DNA from: Hormiphora californensis
Taxonomy: Eukaryota; Ctenophora; Tentaculata; Cydippida; Pleurobrachiidae
Assembly (NCBI GenBank): GCA_020137815.1
Contig: CM035356.1
Location: 2,990,063-3,054,062 of the forward strand
Direction of reading: 5' to 3'
DNA: 64,000 nt
Within the stretch, counting starts at the first letter, position 1. Each line of letters begins with the position of its first letter. The notes under the pieces were generated by a model. That model saw only the letters and a list, made by a program, of their open reading frames with translations, searched no databases and was not told the DNA's origin. Below, piece by piece: positions 38,238 through 50,009 of this stretch. Position numbers and translations under genes: made by a program.

Positions 38238-38289
38238 CGGTATCCTTTACTCCGCTGCCGCGGCTGCTACAGTCTTCGTATGAGTTTTG

Positions 38290-38690
38290 GAAAACCATGG
38301 TAACTTAATGTAGTGGTATATGGGTAATTGGTTCAGGAGTTTGATCTCTGGAAATCTCCATGGTAACTATAATGTGGTTAGTGGTTACTAATGTGGTTAC
38401 TAATTTGGTTACCATGGTATGTTGTATCTCTAGAAATCTCCATGGTAACTATAATGTGGTTAGTGGTTTCCTATGGGGTACTAATGTGGTGCCATGGTAT
38501 GTTTATTCAGAAATTCCATGGTAACTATAGGTGGTTAGTGGTACTGGTATTATGGTTGGGTTACTAATGTGCGTTGACCATGGTATGGTTTGTATCGGTT
38601 TTATTCTAGAAATATCCATGGTAACTATAGTGGAGGGGTTATTAGGTATTATTGTGGTAACTAATGCGGTTACTAATGTGGTAATAAGGG
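38290..38690. repeat. Tandem repeat with CCATGGTAACTATA units
   Basis: Four to five units of about 70-110 bases containing TCCATGGTAACTATA, GTGGTTAGTGG and ACCATGGTATG. The units diverge toward the 3' side. Confidence 0.8.
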
Positions 38691-39990
38691 GGAAAACCAC
38701 GTGGGTTTCAAGGGTTTATTTTTGAAAAGAATTTAAATTTGGAGGGGAAAAGCGGGGAGCACAAAAACCCGACCCCCGCGCGGCAAGGGGGGGGAGGGGC
38801 CCCCCCCCAAAGGGGAAGGGGAAAACCAGGGGGAGGGGGGGCGGGAGAGGGGGGGGGTGGGGGGACGGAGAGAGGGAGGAGAGAGCGACGAGAGGGGTAA
38901 AGAGTGGGGGAAAGGAGGGGGGTGGGGGGGGAAAAAGGGAGAAAATTTCCCGAATAGGGGGGGTTTTTTTAAAAAATTTTCTTCCTTTCCTCTCTCCCTC
39001 TCTTTTTCCTCTCTTCTAACGGCGAACGAGGGCCATTTTTGTAAGAAAAAGAAAGACCCAGCGACAGCTTGCGAGAGAGAATGAGGGGGAGCAGGAGAAA
39101 GGGATATCGCCTAGGGGAAAAAAGATGAATGTGAGTAGAAAGGGAGAAAGAAAGAAGAGAGAGAGAGAGAGAGAAAGAGAGAAAGAAGAGAAAGAGAGAA
39201 AGACGGAGTTGAGACAGCTGTAGATTAAAATGAAATGCACTGACAGAATAAAAGGAGACAAGCTCACTCAAAGAGAATAAACTGCTTTTAAATATCTCAT
39301 AAATTACCCTTCATTCAATTTCGTTTTGTCACTTTACTCTATGACTCCCAAGCTATTTCTCTACTAGAGATATCTAAGATATAACGCGTGTGGAAGTATC
39401 GTGATCCAAGACACAGCTTCATTTAAAGCAGTTGTCCAATTTTGGGTAACCCCAATTTAGATCATAGTCGTGTACGTCGCATCGCTTCATTTTCTCTTTC
39501 GTCTTTTCTTGCTGCGGTAAATTATAACACACCGTCTCCTCCTTCTGCGCCTTGAGATCAAGGTAATTTCACTGTACATGTGTGTGTGCAGTTGACACAC
39601 GAGCGCATACACGTTGCGTACGGTCGTAGAAAGAAGAGGGATTGTGTGAGAGAGAGAGTGGGAGAGAGAGGGAGAGAAAGTCAGAATGCAAATGATCCAG
39701 GCTAAGTGGAACACTCTTCTTTTCATTGTTCCCTCTTTGACTCTCTCTCTCTATTTCGCTGACTCTCTCACTCTGACTCTCTCACTCTGACTCTCTCTTT
39801 AACTTGGATAAAGACTGACCTAAGGTCAGTCTAGAAGAGAGAGAGGGAGAGGGAGATCAGAGAGATATAAAGATAGAAAAAGGAGATATCGCTCTGGTGC
39901 CACCGTTCCTTGCCTGGTTCTTTCCGTTGTTACAGCAGCCCATCATCAACAATCTGAATTACTCAGCTCTTCTTTCTCTCATATCCTCCT
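38691..39990. other. Noisy G-rich and GA-rich intergenic DNA, no gene seen
   Basis: 38700-38960 is G-rich with inflated homopolymers. 39130-39210 and 39640-39690 are GA-rich. No phase-consistent exon was found. Confidence 0.5.
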
Positions 39991-40056
39991 TTGGTTTCCC
40001 CTCCTCTGCTGCAGGATCATTATACATATCTTGTTTTGGGATCTTCATATTGAGCC

Positions 40057-40514
40057 ATGGATAGTTCTTCTAGTGCGGTAGCAGCCCCTTCAGGTACGGT
40101 AACAAGGTTGCTGAATATGGGTAGCTTTTTGATCCGTACAGACAAGTTGGATGTACAGTCGGAGCCCGATTTACCGGGGGATGCTCCGGGGCTGTCTGCA
40201 GGCGCCGCGACCCCATCTGAGCGGACTGTTAAATGGGGCCTGGCGCTGCCAGACAGCTCGGAGGAAGGATTTTGGTTGGGAAAGACCCGTTGCTGAGATG
40301 GTTTCCCCATTTGCAGTAGTAATACCAGCAATACTACTAATACTGTCCGGTATAGGGCAGGATCTGCTGACTATCTTTCTCTCCTTCTCTCTCCCTCCAT
40401 CTCTCCCCTCTCTCCCTCCATCTCTCTCTCCCTCTCTTCTTTGAATTGTAATCCAGTGATCTGTGCGTGTAATAGCTGATCATCGGGCATTGTTGAAGCT
40501 TGGGATCCCTGGAT

Positions 40515-40550
<36 letters not shown>

Positions 40551-43241
40551 ACTGGAGGAGAGTCAATATTGCGTGAGATATCTGCAGTACAGTAGGGAGA
40601 TACAGATATAGATCTCAAGAGATGCAGAGATCTTAGTTTGAGAGTTCTGTAATCACTCGTCGTCATTTGTGTACTGTGTAGTACGATTCAGGTACGGTAA
40701 ATTTTGAGAGGGAGAGAAAAGGCGAAAGGAAGAGAGAGAGAGAAAGCCCTCTGATCTCCTGTAAAACCTCAAGCGCCTGCTTTTGACGTGCAAAGAAATA
40801 TTTTTAACACCATCGCATCTTAATTTTTTGTCTCTCACTCTCTCTCTCTCTCTCCCTCTCTCTCTCTCTCACTCTCTCTCTCTGACTCTCTCCCTCTAGT
40901 CTCTCTCTCTCTCTCTCTCTCTTTGACTCTCTCTCTCTCTCTCTGACTCTCTCCCTCCCCATGTATAATACCTCTCCACGGTCTTCTTCGCTGTTAATCT
41001 GTTTTCTCTCCCAGAACTCTCATCTTTCTCGCAAGTCTTCTTCTCCTTCTTTGGCATCTCTTGTCGAATAGCCAACAATAGTTACGAGAGAGAGAGAGGG
41101 AGAGAAACATCTTTTATTTCCTGATCTATTATATTTGTGTGTGATCATCTCATTTCAAATGGTAATCCTCACGAGAAAAATTACAACAACAAACAAGCGC
41201 TAACAACAATTTCGATCAATCAATATATAATCATTTCTCTCTCGCTCTGCGTTGAATTGGAGCTCACCCAGCAGCTCCCATGTGAGCTGGTAGAAACACC
41301 CCGGCACTATGTATTGTTTCCTATCTCCCGCAGCAAAACACGGTGCACACAAGATGAGCAGCTCCAGCTCCTCCAGCTCTCCCGGGACTCAGGGTGTGCC
41401 AGTTCTTACCGGACCCGGCAACGTCAGATACCTTCCTGTAAGTGTACTATTTTGTGATTCATATATTCACAGTTCTTACATTTGGTATTTATAACTTCAC
41501 ACTACTTACATTCGATAGCAACAACTTCACAGTTCTTACATTTGATAGCTAAAACTTCACACTACTTACATTTGAATATACAACTTCACAGTTCTTACAT
41601 TTGGTAGCTAAAACTTCACAGTTCTTACATTTGGTAGCTAAAACTTCACAGTTCTTACATTTAAAGATAGGGTAACCAGTAACCACACACCAAAGTTAAA
41701 ATTAAAATTAAAATTTTGATTTTAAACCCGCGGCCGTTAAAATTTCTCTCCCCATTCTAAAAGTAACAATCTCACGCACGATTTTGACGGTCGCGTTGGA
41801 TGACAACATTTAAAACGCCGTCTAAATCGCGCGCGAAATTGTTACTTTTAGAATGGGGGAGAGAAATTTTAACGGCCGCTGGTGTGTGCGGATTTAAAAT
41901 CAAAATTTTAATTTTAATTTTAACTTTGGTATGTGGTAACCCATACAACTCGACAGTTCTTACATTTAAAGATACAACTCGACAGTTCTTACATTTGATA
42001 GCTAAAACTTCACAGTTCTAACATTTGAAGAAACAATTTCACAGTTCTTACATTAGGTAGCTAGAAACTCACAATTTAAAACCCCTAATAGGCGGAGGTT
42101 TCTATCAACACGAAGCAGGGCAGTAACGTGTTCCTGAAAAGATCCGTCGACCTCAACAAGCCCCAGGGACACGCAACAAACATCAATATAGGTTTGTGGA
42201 GATTAGGCCTAATTAGGTTGCAAATTTAAAAAAGATAAAGATTAACTCCTTATTAAAGAATAAAGATGAATCCTATCTCAAGTGAATCTAAATCTTCCAG
42301 GTTCGTTTAATGGGAACATGCACCGGTCAGCACATCTCTCAAAAGACAACTACGAACGAGAGTGGAACAAAACGTTAGTCAACCCCCGTACAGTTAATCT
42401 AGCATACCCCTACTCCTTCCACCGTAGTACCCCAGCATCCCCTTACTTTACCCCTTCCACCGTACTACCCCAGCTTCCCCTTACTTTACCCCGTCCACCG
42501 TACTACCCCAGCTTCCCCTTACTTTACCCCGTCCACCGTACTACCCCAGCTTCCCCTTACTTTACCCCTTCCACCGTACTACCCCAGCTTCCCCTTACTT
42601 TACCCCGTCCACCGTACTACCCCAGCTTCCCCTTACTTTACCCCGTCCACCGTACTACCCCAGCTTCCCCTTACTTTACCCCGTCCACCGTACTACCCCA
42701 GCTTCCCCTTACTTTACCCCTTCCACCGTACTACCCCAGCATCCCCTTACTTTACCCCTTCCACCGTACTACCCCAGCTTCCCCTTACTTTACCCCGTCC
42801 ACCGTACTACCCCAGCTTCCCCTTACTTTACCCCGTCCACCGTACTACCCCAGCTTCCCCTTACTTTACCCCTTCCACCGTACTACCCCAGCTTCCCCTT
42901 ACTTTACCCCGTCCACCGTACTACCCCAGCTTCCCCTTACTTTACCCCGTCCACCATACTACCCCAGCTTCCCCTTACTTTACCCCTTCCACCGTACTAC
43001 CCCATCTTTCTCTTACTTTACCCCGTCCACCGTACTACCCCTGCTTCCTCTTGATTTACCCCTTCCGGTCTTCCCCGGCCCCTTTAATCCCCCTCCTCAC
43101 CTTATCCCCGTGGCGTCTGATTTTATGACCACCTCTGACCACCTCATCAATATTTTCAGGACCCTGAATAAGAGAACGAACGTTAGCCGAGCAGACCAGT
43201 ATGAGATGGACAAGAGGTGTAATAAGCAACTTCGATACTAA
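40057..43241 (+). CDS. Small spliced gene, unknown family, five exons
   Basis: Exons 40057-40093 (MDSSSSAVAAPS), 41334-41437, 42092-42191, 42301-42373 and 43160-43241 (TAA at 43239) join in phase with GT-AG introns to give about 131 residues. The N-terminal third is Ser-rich (a run of eight Ser). The centre has NTKQGSNVFLKRSVDLNKP, and the C terminus is basic and polar. It has no signal peptide, membrane segment or recognised domain. The acceptor before the last exon (ATATTTTCAG) and a GTTAGT donor at 42374 remove a 38-bp minisatellite (42410-43062). If that intron were retained, the frame stays open and adds about 260 Pro/Leu/Tyr-rich residues. I prefer splicing. An alternative start is the ATG at 41354. 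A polyadenylation signal AATAAA lies at 43576. Confidence 0.65.
40190..40262 (-). repeat. GGCGCC hairpin repeat, copy 1
   Basis: Contains CTGTCTG near the left, GACCCCATCTGAGC in the centre and CCAGACAG on the right. It lies in the first intron of the 40057 gene. The same pieces recur at 46998-47083, 62024-62076 and 63797-63843. Confidence 0.75.
40517..40550. repeat. (GA)n microsatellite
   Basis: Short GA repeat in the first intron of the 40057 gene. Confidence 0.9.
40831..40961. repeat. CT-rich tract
   Basis: Imperfect CT repeat in the first intron of the 40057 gene. Confidence 0.9.
41452..42065. repeat. ~31-bp tandem repeat split by a foldback
   Basis: Units AACTTCACAGTTCTTACATT plus TGGTAGCTAA fill the second intron of the 40057 gene. 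A foldback at 41684-41935 is inserted in the array. Confidence 0.85.
41684..41935. mobile_element. Foldback MITE with GTAAC target duplication
   Basis: Arms begin ACACACCAAAGTTAAAATT and continue through AATTTTGATTTTAAA and a CGGCCGTTAAAATTTCTC segment. GTAAC flanks both ends (41679-41683 and 41936-41940). Confidence 0.8.
42410..43062. repeat. 38-bp minisatellite, about 17 copies
   Basis: Unit CTACCCCAGCTTCCCCTTAC plus TTTACCCCGTCCACCGTA, with CTTCC/CGTCC and AGCAT/AGCTT variants between copies. Because 38 is not a multiple of three, the reading frame rotates every unit, and all three frames are free of stops. Confidence 0.95.
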
Positions 43242-44280
43242 AGAGCGCAAATTTTCAGTAAAAACACAGGGCGTGGGGAAGTGGAAGTGGTTCACTATAT
43301 CATGATATGTTGATTAGTGGGGACATTTCAATTTGGAGTCACAGGAAATTATGAACTCCAATACCTATTTGCCTATTAAATTTTGCTGATCGAACGTGTG
43401 CTCGAGCGCTGTTTAGTTGTTTGTGACTCGTTACACTATTTGCTATTCCAGGGCTGTGCTCTTTTATGTTCTACATATCACTGATCACTGTTCTACATAT
43501 CACTGATCTTGTGGCTAACGAACACATGTTGCTGTGACCTACATAATTTGATCTCAACTCAGAAGAGTTCGAGTCAATAAATTTGCTGGTATCAATCTGC
43601 ATTAAAATATGAAGGGAGAATTTGAATCCTATTTTTAGCGTTTAATTTCAAAAATTTTATCACCATTATTTTGGTTTCAGAGTAAGATTAAAAACAATTA
43701 AAAATATGCGGAGCTGTGTTTTGAATAATAATGAAATCTGATTAATTTGTTTGAAGAGACGAGGGAAGTTGAAACTGGATACAAGAGCGGGAGATTTTTG
43801 AAGGGCTTATTAACATTTGAACTAAAAATCTTCGGACCTTTTTTGGTTAAATTGTCATTTATCTTGTCCGTTATATGCTAACTTGTTTTCAATATTAGCT
43901 GTATAAGTGTTTTCAGTGTTTGGTTCTTATTTTTGCTTTTTTTTGCTTTTCTCAAATCGTGTGCGAGTAATCTGTGTTTGATCTTGGGGCACCTGGATTT
44001 ATGTTATGAAATTCAGAGGACTGTTTCAAAACATTTGTATGCACATGATGGGAGTTTAAAATATCTCTATCTCTCGTGATTCAGCTACTTTCAAAAGCCG
44101 CCAAGTAATGCTTAACAATACATATAATGTGCAATATGCATGTGTTGAGATTACGTATTTATCTAAACGAAGGAAACCGGAAATTAAAAAACGTGAAGAA
44201 CGATGAAAGGATATAATGGAAAAGCTCTCTGCTGACATCATATTATGTCACAGTTGGACAAAATTCTTTTTTTTAATACG
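43242..44280. other. Intergenic, no gene seen
   Basis: AT-rich DNA with the presumed 3' UTR of the 40057 gene up to about 43600. No other exon-like segment. Confidence 0.5.
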
Positions 44281-44514
<234 letters not shown>

Positions 44515-44653
44515 TATCAGTGAGAATTTTTGATTCCTGAACCACCATGTACCTTGTATTTTTACCTCATCATAAATCGTAAACAGCTTATCTTGCGTTT
44601 TGTAACAAAAATCCGTGTATTTCACTTTTTCGAACAACAAAAATCAACTCATC

Positions 44654-46082
44654 CACGGCGTGCCCCAAAGTAGTTTAACATTTGTTTGAGTGACCACCTC
44701 CAATTCCGGTTGTAACTGGTCGGGAAGACCTCCCTGAAGGTCGTGGCGGAGCGGGAATAATCATGTAGACCCGCTGCAGCTTCAGAAAATTGAGAAAAAG
44801 ATAGCTATCTTTTTTTTTCACTTTGAAAATAAGAAATTTTCACATATACCGCCTTGTTCTACAAGATGTGGTTGTCCCCGACCTATTTCTGCACGTAGAA
44901 TCGAATGCCGCTGGATTCAAATCTTTAAAATGAAGGCAAAATGGAGAAAATCGCATTTTTAGGTGTTTTTTGGTGAAAAAAAAACGTCCAAACTGGTACT
45001 GGTTGATAAAATAGGCTCCCAAAAATATCACAAATTGAGTTTTTGGGTCCTTTTCGCCCTAGAAGCAGAGTTTGATGAAAATCCAGTAAAACGCCTATTC
45101 TCCGCTTACTTTCAAAGAAAGTGAATATTGCTCTAATTTAGCCAATTTTGAAGAAAAGCCGTCCAAAACGAAGCTAGCTGACAGGATAGAGTCCCAATAA
45201 CTTAAAAAAATGTCATTTTTAGGCCTTTTCTAGAAACAAATTTGCTTGGCGATAAGCCATCTCGGTAGACCTCTGAAGTAGGTGGAAATAGCCATGATAT
45301 AGCGATTGTGGCAAATGAATGTGAATAAACGCTTACCAAACATACTTTAGCATAATGTATGTCCTATCTCTGAAACTGTGAAGTTGAAGAGTGGCTCTTG
45401 CATAGTCCAGTAGTCCAGAGATAGGCCACAATCGCTATATCATGGCTATTTCCACTTACTTCAGAGGTCTACCGAGATGGGTTATCGCCAAGCAAATTTG
45501 TTTCTAGGGTAGAAAAGGCCTAAAATGACATTTTTTAAATTATTGCGACTCTATCCTGTCAGCCAGCATCGTTTTGGACGGCTTTTCTTCAAAATTGGCT
45601 AAATTAGAGCAATATTCACTTTCTTTGAAAGTAAGCGGAGAATAGGCGTTTTACTGGATTTTCATCAAACTCTGCTTCTAAGGCGAAAAGGACCCAAAAA
45701 TTCGATTTGTGATATTTTTGGGACCCTATTTTATCAACCAGTACCAGTTTGGACGTTTTTTCACCAAAAAACACCTAAAAATGCGATTTTCTCCATTTTG
45801 CCTACATTTTAAAGATTTGACTCCAGTGGCATTCGATTCTACGTGCAGACATAGGTCGGGGACAACCACATCTTGTAGAACAAGGCGGTATCTGTGAAAA
45901 TTTCTTATTTTCAAAGTGAAAAAAAAGATAGCTATCTTTTCCTCAATTTTCTGAAGCCGCAGCGGGTCTACATGATTATTCCCGCTCCGCCACGACCTTC
46001 AGGGAGGTCTTCCCGACCAGTTACAACCGGATTTGGAGGTGGTCACTCAAACAAATGTTAAACTACTCTGGGGCACGCCGTG
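44654..46082. mobile_element. 1.43-kb foldback element with ~660-bp arms
   Basis: The left arm (44654 to about 45312) and right arm (about 45424 to 46082) are near-identical inverse complements beginning CACGGCGTGCCCC, separated by a loop of about 110 bases. Both sides carry CATC (44650-44653 and 46083-46086), a likely 4-bp target duplication. The arms contain short mirrored ORFs but no recognisable protein. A transcript would fold into a long double-stranded RNA. Confidence 0.9.
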
Positions 46083-46377
46083 CATCGTAATCATATGTTC
46101 TCAAAAGAGATGATATTTTCATCACTCCGTTAGATATCTATTCATGTCATAGATGATCGAGTCTACCCAATCACACAAATATACCCAATCCGATATACTG
46201 TCCAGACCGCACTTTAAACATCTGACCTCTCGCTAAACCGGCTATTATAAATATAGTTGTAACAGCTTATAACCAAACACCTTCAAAATGTCACTCAAAC
46301 TGTTCTGAACAACTCTCCAGCAGCAGTATAGCTTCTTATTCAATGAAAGAGAGAGTGATCTGATCGAGGGGCGCCCT

Positions 46378-48094
46378 TCACGTCTCCTCGCTGTCCCAGT
46401 ATTTCTCGTAGAAGGGGAAGAATGTGAACATGAGGGTGTAACTGGTCCACAGGAGGGTGGGGAGGAGACTGATCCCAGTGATCATGCTAATCCGGGCATA
46501 CACCATGATGCCCAGGACACACAGGGCCCACAACACCCCCACCAGTACAAAGGCAGGGAGCAGGAGAGTCTGGCCAATCAGCAGAACAGGAGGGTAGGAG
46601 AGGGCTGTGAGGAGGATAGCCAGACCTGGGAGGATTGTGTCTGGTTACGAAGTCACCGATTTTTGTTGTGAATTGGTTACGAACTACGAAGGGGCCCTCG
46701 CGCGGAGGGGTAACGTTGTGATTTCATTACCTAGAATTATGTAGGGGATCCCCCGACGGCCTCCCATGTGGTACCAGGAGAGATAGAGAGCAAGGCCCAG
46801 CGATGCATACACACCTGAAAGGACGGAGTTTGGGTTAGCGGGTCATGTTGGGTGAGCAAACTTGTATTGTAGTAACTACTTGTATTGTAGTAACTGTATG
46901 AATATAAAACTTGGTCTAACTTTGTTCACTTTGTTCTTCCGCTCTCGGGGATCCCGATGTAGAGCAATTGGTTGGTGGGCCAGTCTAAAAGGGCGCCTGT
47001 CTGGTGCTGCACTGTAGACCCCATCTGAGCGCAGTGCGCACTGAGAATCAAATCGGGGTCTGGCGCCGCCAGACAGAAGGGCGTTACTTAGCGAATACAA
47101 CTCCTAATATAGTTAACTTACCACACCACACTCCTCCAAAAATGTAAAACTCGTTGATCTTCAGGGGTGACTCCAGGGTCACATCGTACCATATCTTGGC
47201 ATCGTCCAGAAGGCACCCTGCCCACACCCCAACACCCAAAAGAGCGGGCAGGAACATGAAAATGATGGCTGTCACCATTTTTACAACCACTCTATCGTCC
47301 TCATGGGCCGGATGACGTCTGAAAAGTGCAGATATTAGGGAATATATTAGGAAACATTAGGGAATATATTATGGGGAATACTAGGGAATATTATGGGGAA
47401 TACTAGGGAATATTATGGGGAATACTAGGGAATATTATGGGGGATATTAGGGAATATTATGGGGGATATTAGGGAATATTATGGGGTATATTAGGGAATA
47501 TTATGGGGGATATTAGGGAATATTATGGGGTATATTAGGGAATACAAATGGAGTAGGGGTGATTTGTAGGGGTGCCTAGTCGCATTTTTGTTTCACCCGG
47601 AAATGTTGGGTGCGACCGTAGGGAGAGGCCTATATGCTACCATTGGTTTCATGATGTCACCAAATGGGGGAGGCTTTCTTTGGGGAGGTATTGTGATCAG
47701 TGATTCTCGCAAATAGTATAACTGCACTAAGTGTTATTTAATGTTGAAATTGTCAATATTATACAGTAGAACAATGAAATGCATATAAGCTATAAATACA
47801 AGTGTTGAGTTGTGCATTCATATTCTGTTGTTATTTACGCTTACTACTGCATTTATAGCACTTCGACCCTATTTTCTACACGATGTAGGGAACAGGGGAG
47901 AAGTGCACAGCTGGCAGCCCCTTCTCACGCGGTCTGCGAGCGGAGCGAGGAGATTGGGAATCAGGCGGTGACAACAGTTTTCTAAAGAGTGGCACCACTT
48001 ACCCAAGAGTGGCACCTGTAGCAGCTGATCCGTTCATCAATGTGGATGTATTGGAGGGAAAGGTGGCGTAGGGAGGGACATTGGTTGATGGCAT
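46378..48094 (-). CDS. TSPO/MBR-like five-helix membrane protein, four exons
   Basis: Exons 48094-48003, 47318-47122, 46814-46731 and 46625-46378 join in phase at GT-AG sites to give 206 residues (TGA at 46380-46378). After a Ser/Thr/Asn-rich N-terminal 40 residues there are about five hydrophobic segments: VVVKMVTAIIFMFLP; FYIFGGVWCGVYASLGLALY; IPYIILGLAILLTA; FVLVGVLWALCVLGIMVY; ITGISLLPTLLWTSYTL. A WYDV segment, the VW-x2-(V)YASLGLALYLSW-x4-GG helix and the last LLPTLLWTSY helix fit the TspO/MBR pattern. Members sit in outer mitochondrial or other membranes and bind cholesterol, porphyrin and related ligands. The N-terminal extension is unusual, and the usual proline/tryptophan loop before helix 2 is weak, so family membership is likely but not certain. 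The first intron carries a 22-bp tandem repeat and the second a GGCGCC repeat. Confidence 0.72.
46998..47083 (+). repeat. GGCGCC hairpin repeat, copy 2
   Basis: GGGCGCCTGTCTGG on the left and GTCTGGCGCCGCCAGACAG on the right surround GACCCCATCTGAGCGCAG and GTGCGCACTG. It lies in the second intron of the TSPO-like gene. Confidence 0.75.
47332..47545. repeat. ~22-bp tandem repeat in first intron of the TSPO-like gene
   Basis: Units such as GGGAATATTATGGGGGATA, alternating with GGGAATACTA forms, about ten copies. Confidence 0.9.
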
Positions 48095-48524
48095 GATATC
48101 TAAACAATAGAAAGGCTAATATCTCTCACAAATATCGATCACAAATATATAGAAAGAGAGATATGTGAGATTTAGAAAATATGGTTATCGGTGCAGTCGA
48201 GATCAGATCATACGATGTTTTCTCTTTCCAAGCGAGAGAGAAAATGAGAAAGATTATATAGGGAGAGAGGAAATGAGAGAGTTATAGGGAGAGAGAAAAT
48301 GAGTAGAAAACTATTATCTTGTACACACGTCTCTCACTAGGAGAGCGTTGACAGTTTGGTTTCGGATGCAAAGAGAAAATAGAGAAGAAAAATAGGTTTT
48401 CAATTTCTAGGAATCTGAATAGATGAATAAGTTTGTTGATTATTTTCATAAAGATAATAGCTGAAACATACAATTTCCTAGTACCGGGAGGAACTTCTAT
48501 AACTATCTATGAAGTTCATTTCTA

Positions 48525-48610
<86 letters not shown>

Positions 48611-50009
48611 TCTTTCTCTGCCATGGGCCATATGAATAATCAAGGGTCTACCCTGGAGAATATCGCAGTACGTGGATCATAAAGCTCCTCCATTCATTCA
48701 ACATATACGCACACACAGTTGGACAAAAGGGAGAGGGATCAAGAAATATATGGAGAAAGTTTAACCGAAAAGAAGAAATGGTAGCCGGTGGCGAATATGA
48801 TTCTCATTTCCAAATTTTAATATTCAGATTTCATACTGACTATCTATCCAGTACTGTCCAAGCCAAAATTCAAGATGTGGACTTCAGAGTTGAGACTTCA
48901 GAAAAACATGGTAAAAGAATGGGTAAATGATCTGTGGGTACAGCTGCAGCACACATGTTTTATGAGAGACTCTTCAAGACTTCAACCCACATGTAATTTC
49001 AACCAAATCTGCAACTGCTACAAAAACGGCACAACATCATGTTTTGGTCGATGCATAAAAGCGAAGATTCACGACTCGATATGTCCATTATACACTTCAT
49101 ATTGGAGCCAACCATATTTAGGACCCAACATAATGAGCAAACCTAACGATGTAATGATGATACCTAAATGTTGGTTTTTAAAACCTCTGCAAGTTTCCCC
49201 CCACTCTTTCTTTTTTTTTTCGTCCTCCTTCTCTCTCTCTCTACGATTCTCTCTACGATTCGCTCATTCTCTCTTCACGATCTTTCTTCCAACAAAAGCA
49301 ATACACAACCAATTAGAAATGATGCGATAGATGAAGTAAAATGCAGCAATGACTCATATCTATTGTTTGCTCATTACAATATCCCGTGAGAGCCATACTG
49401 TCTACAGACCGGCTGACTCGCGGTGACGGCCATTCTTTTCCTAGAGAACTAAAATTGTGTAATGGATTCATCAGCTAGTCATTCCGAGGGGAACCTGGAG
49501 CTAGGGACGGGACGAATACAAAGCAAAGACAGCAAGGGTTTTACAGCAGTAGTATTGTACTCGAATGTACTCACACCCTCCTCCTCCTCCTCCTCCTAAC
49601 CAACTGTAATTATCGCTTGTTTATATCGGGTTTTTTAAGGCTCTTCTCGTCGATTGGGCAGATGTCTGCGACCACGCCCACTCCACCCTCCCATATGAAC
49701 ACATGTAGTTACATTTGACGATATAACCTACAGCTGCTACAGACCGTATACTCGTATAGTATCATGGCATAAACTTATCAAATCATGCAATAGGGGTATA
49801 TATGTGAACTGAATATGCAAAGTCTCCTTACAGGACCATGTGTAAATTGGGATCTGTAATTTCACAACAAAGAGGTCTATCAAATAACCGCTATGTGTAA
49901 TTATAACAGATGTTGCTAAAACCTTAGGGTCAGCACACACCAAAGCGGCCGGGCTATTATATGAGGGAAAGGGCAATTCAGAGCTGTCTACCAACTCTGT
50001 GTGTTTGAC
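48095..50009. other. Intergenic between two minus-strand genes, no firm gene
   Basis: Contains GA-rich DNA (48230-48300) and a CT tract running into CTCACT repeats (48527-48613). There is also a plus-strand ORF at 48875-49330 whose last third is low-complexity. That ORF has a Cys-containing middle but no splice or domain support, so I do not call it. Confidence 0.5.

Noticed and set aside
40057-40296. 79-residue single-exon ORF read through the donor at 40094
   Set aside because: Its second half translates a dispersed GGCGCC repeat. Splicing at 40094 gives a phase-matched longer gene.
48875-49330. 151-residue plus-strand ORF with several Cys
   Set aside because: The last third is CT-rich low complexity; there is no signal peptide, splice support or recognisable domain. 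Kept only as a note.
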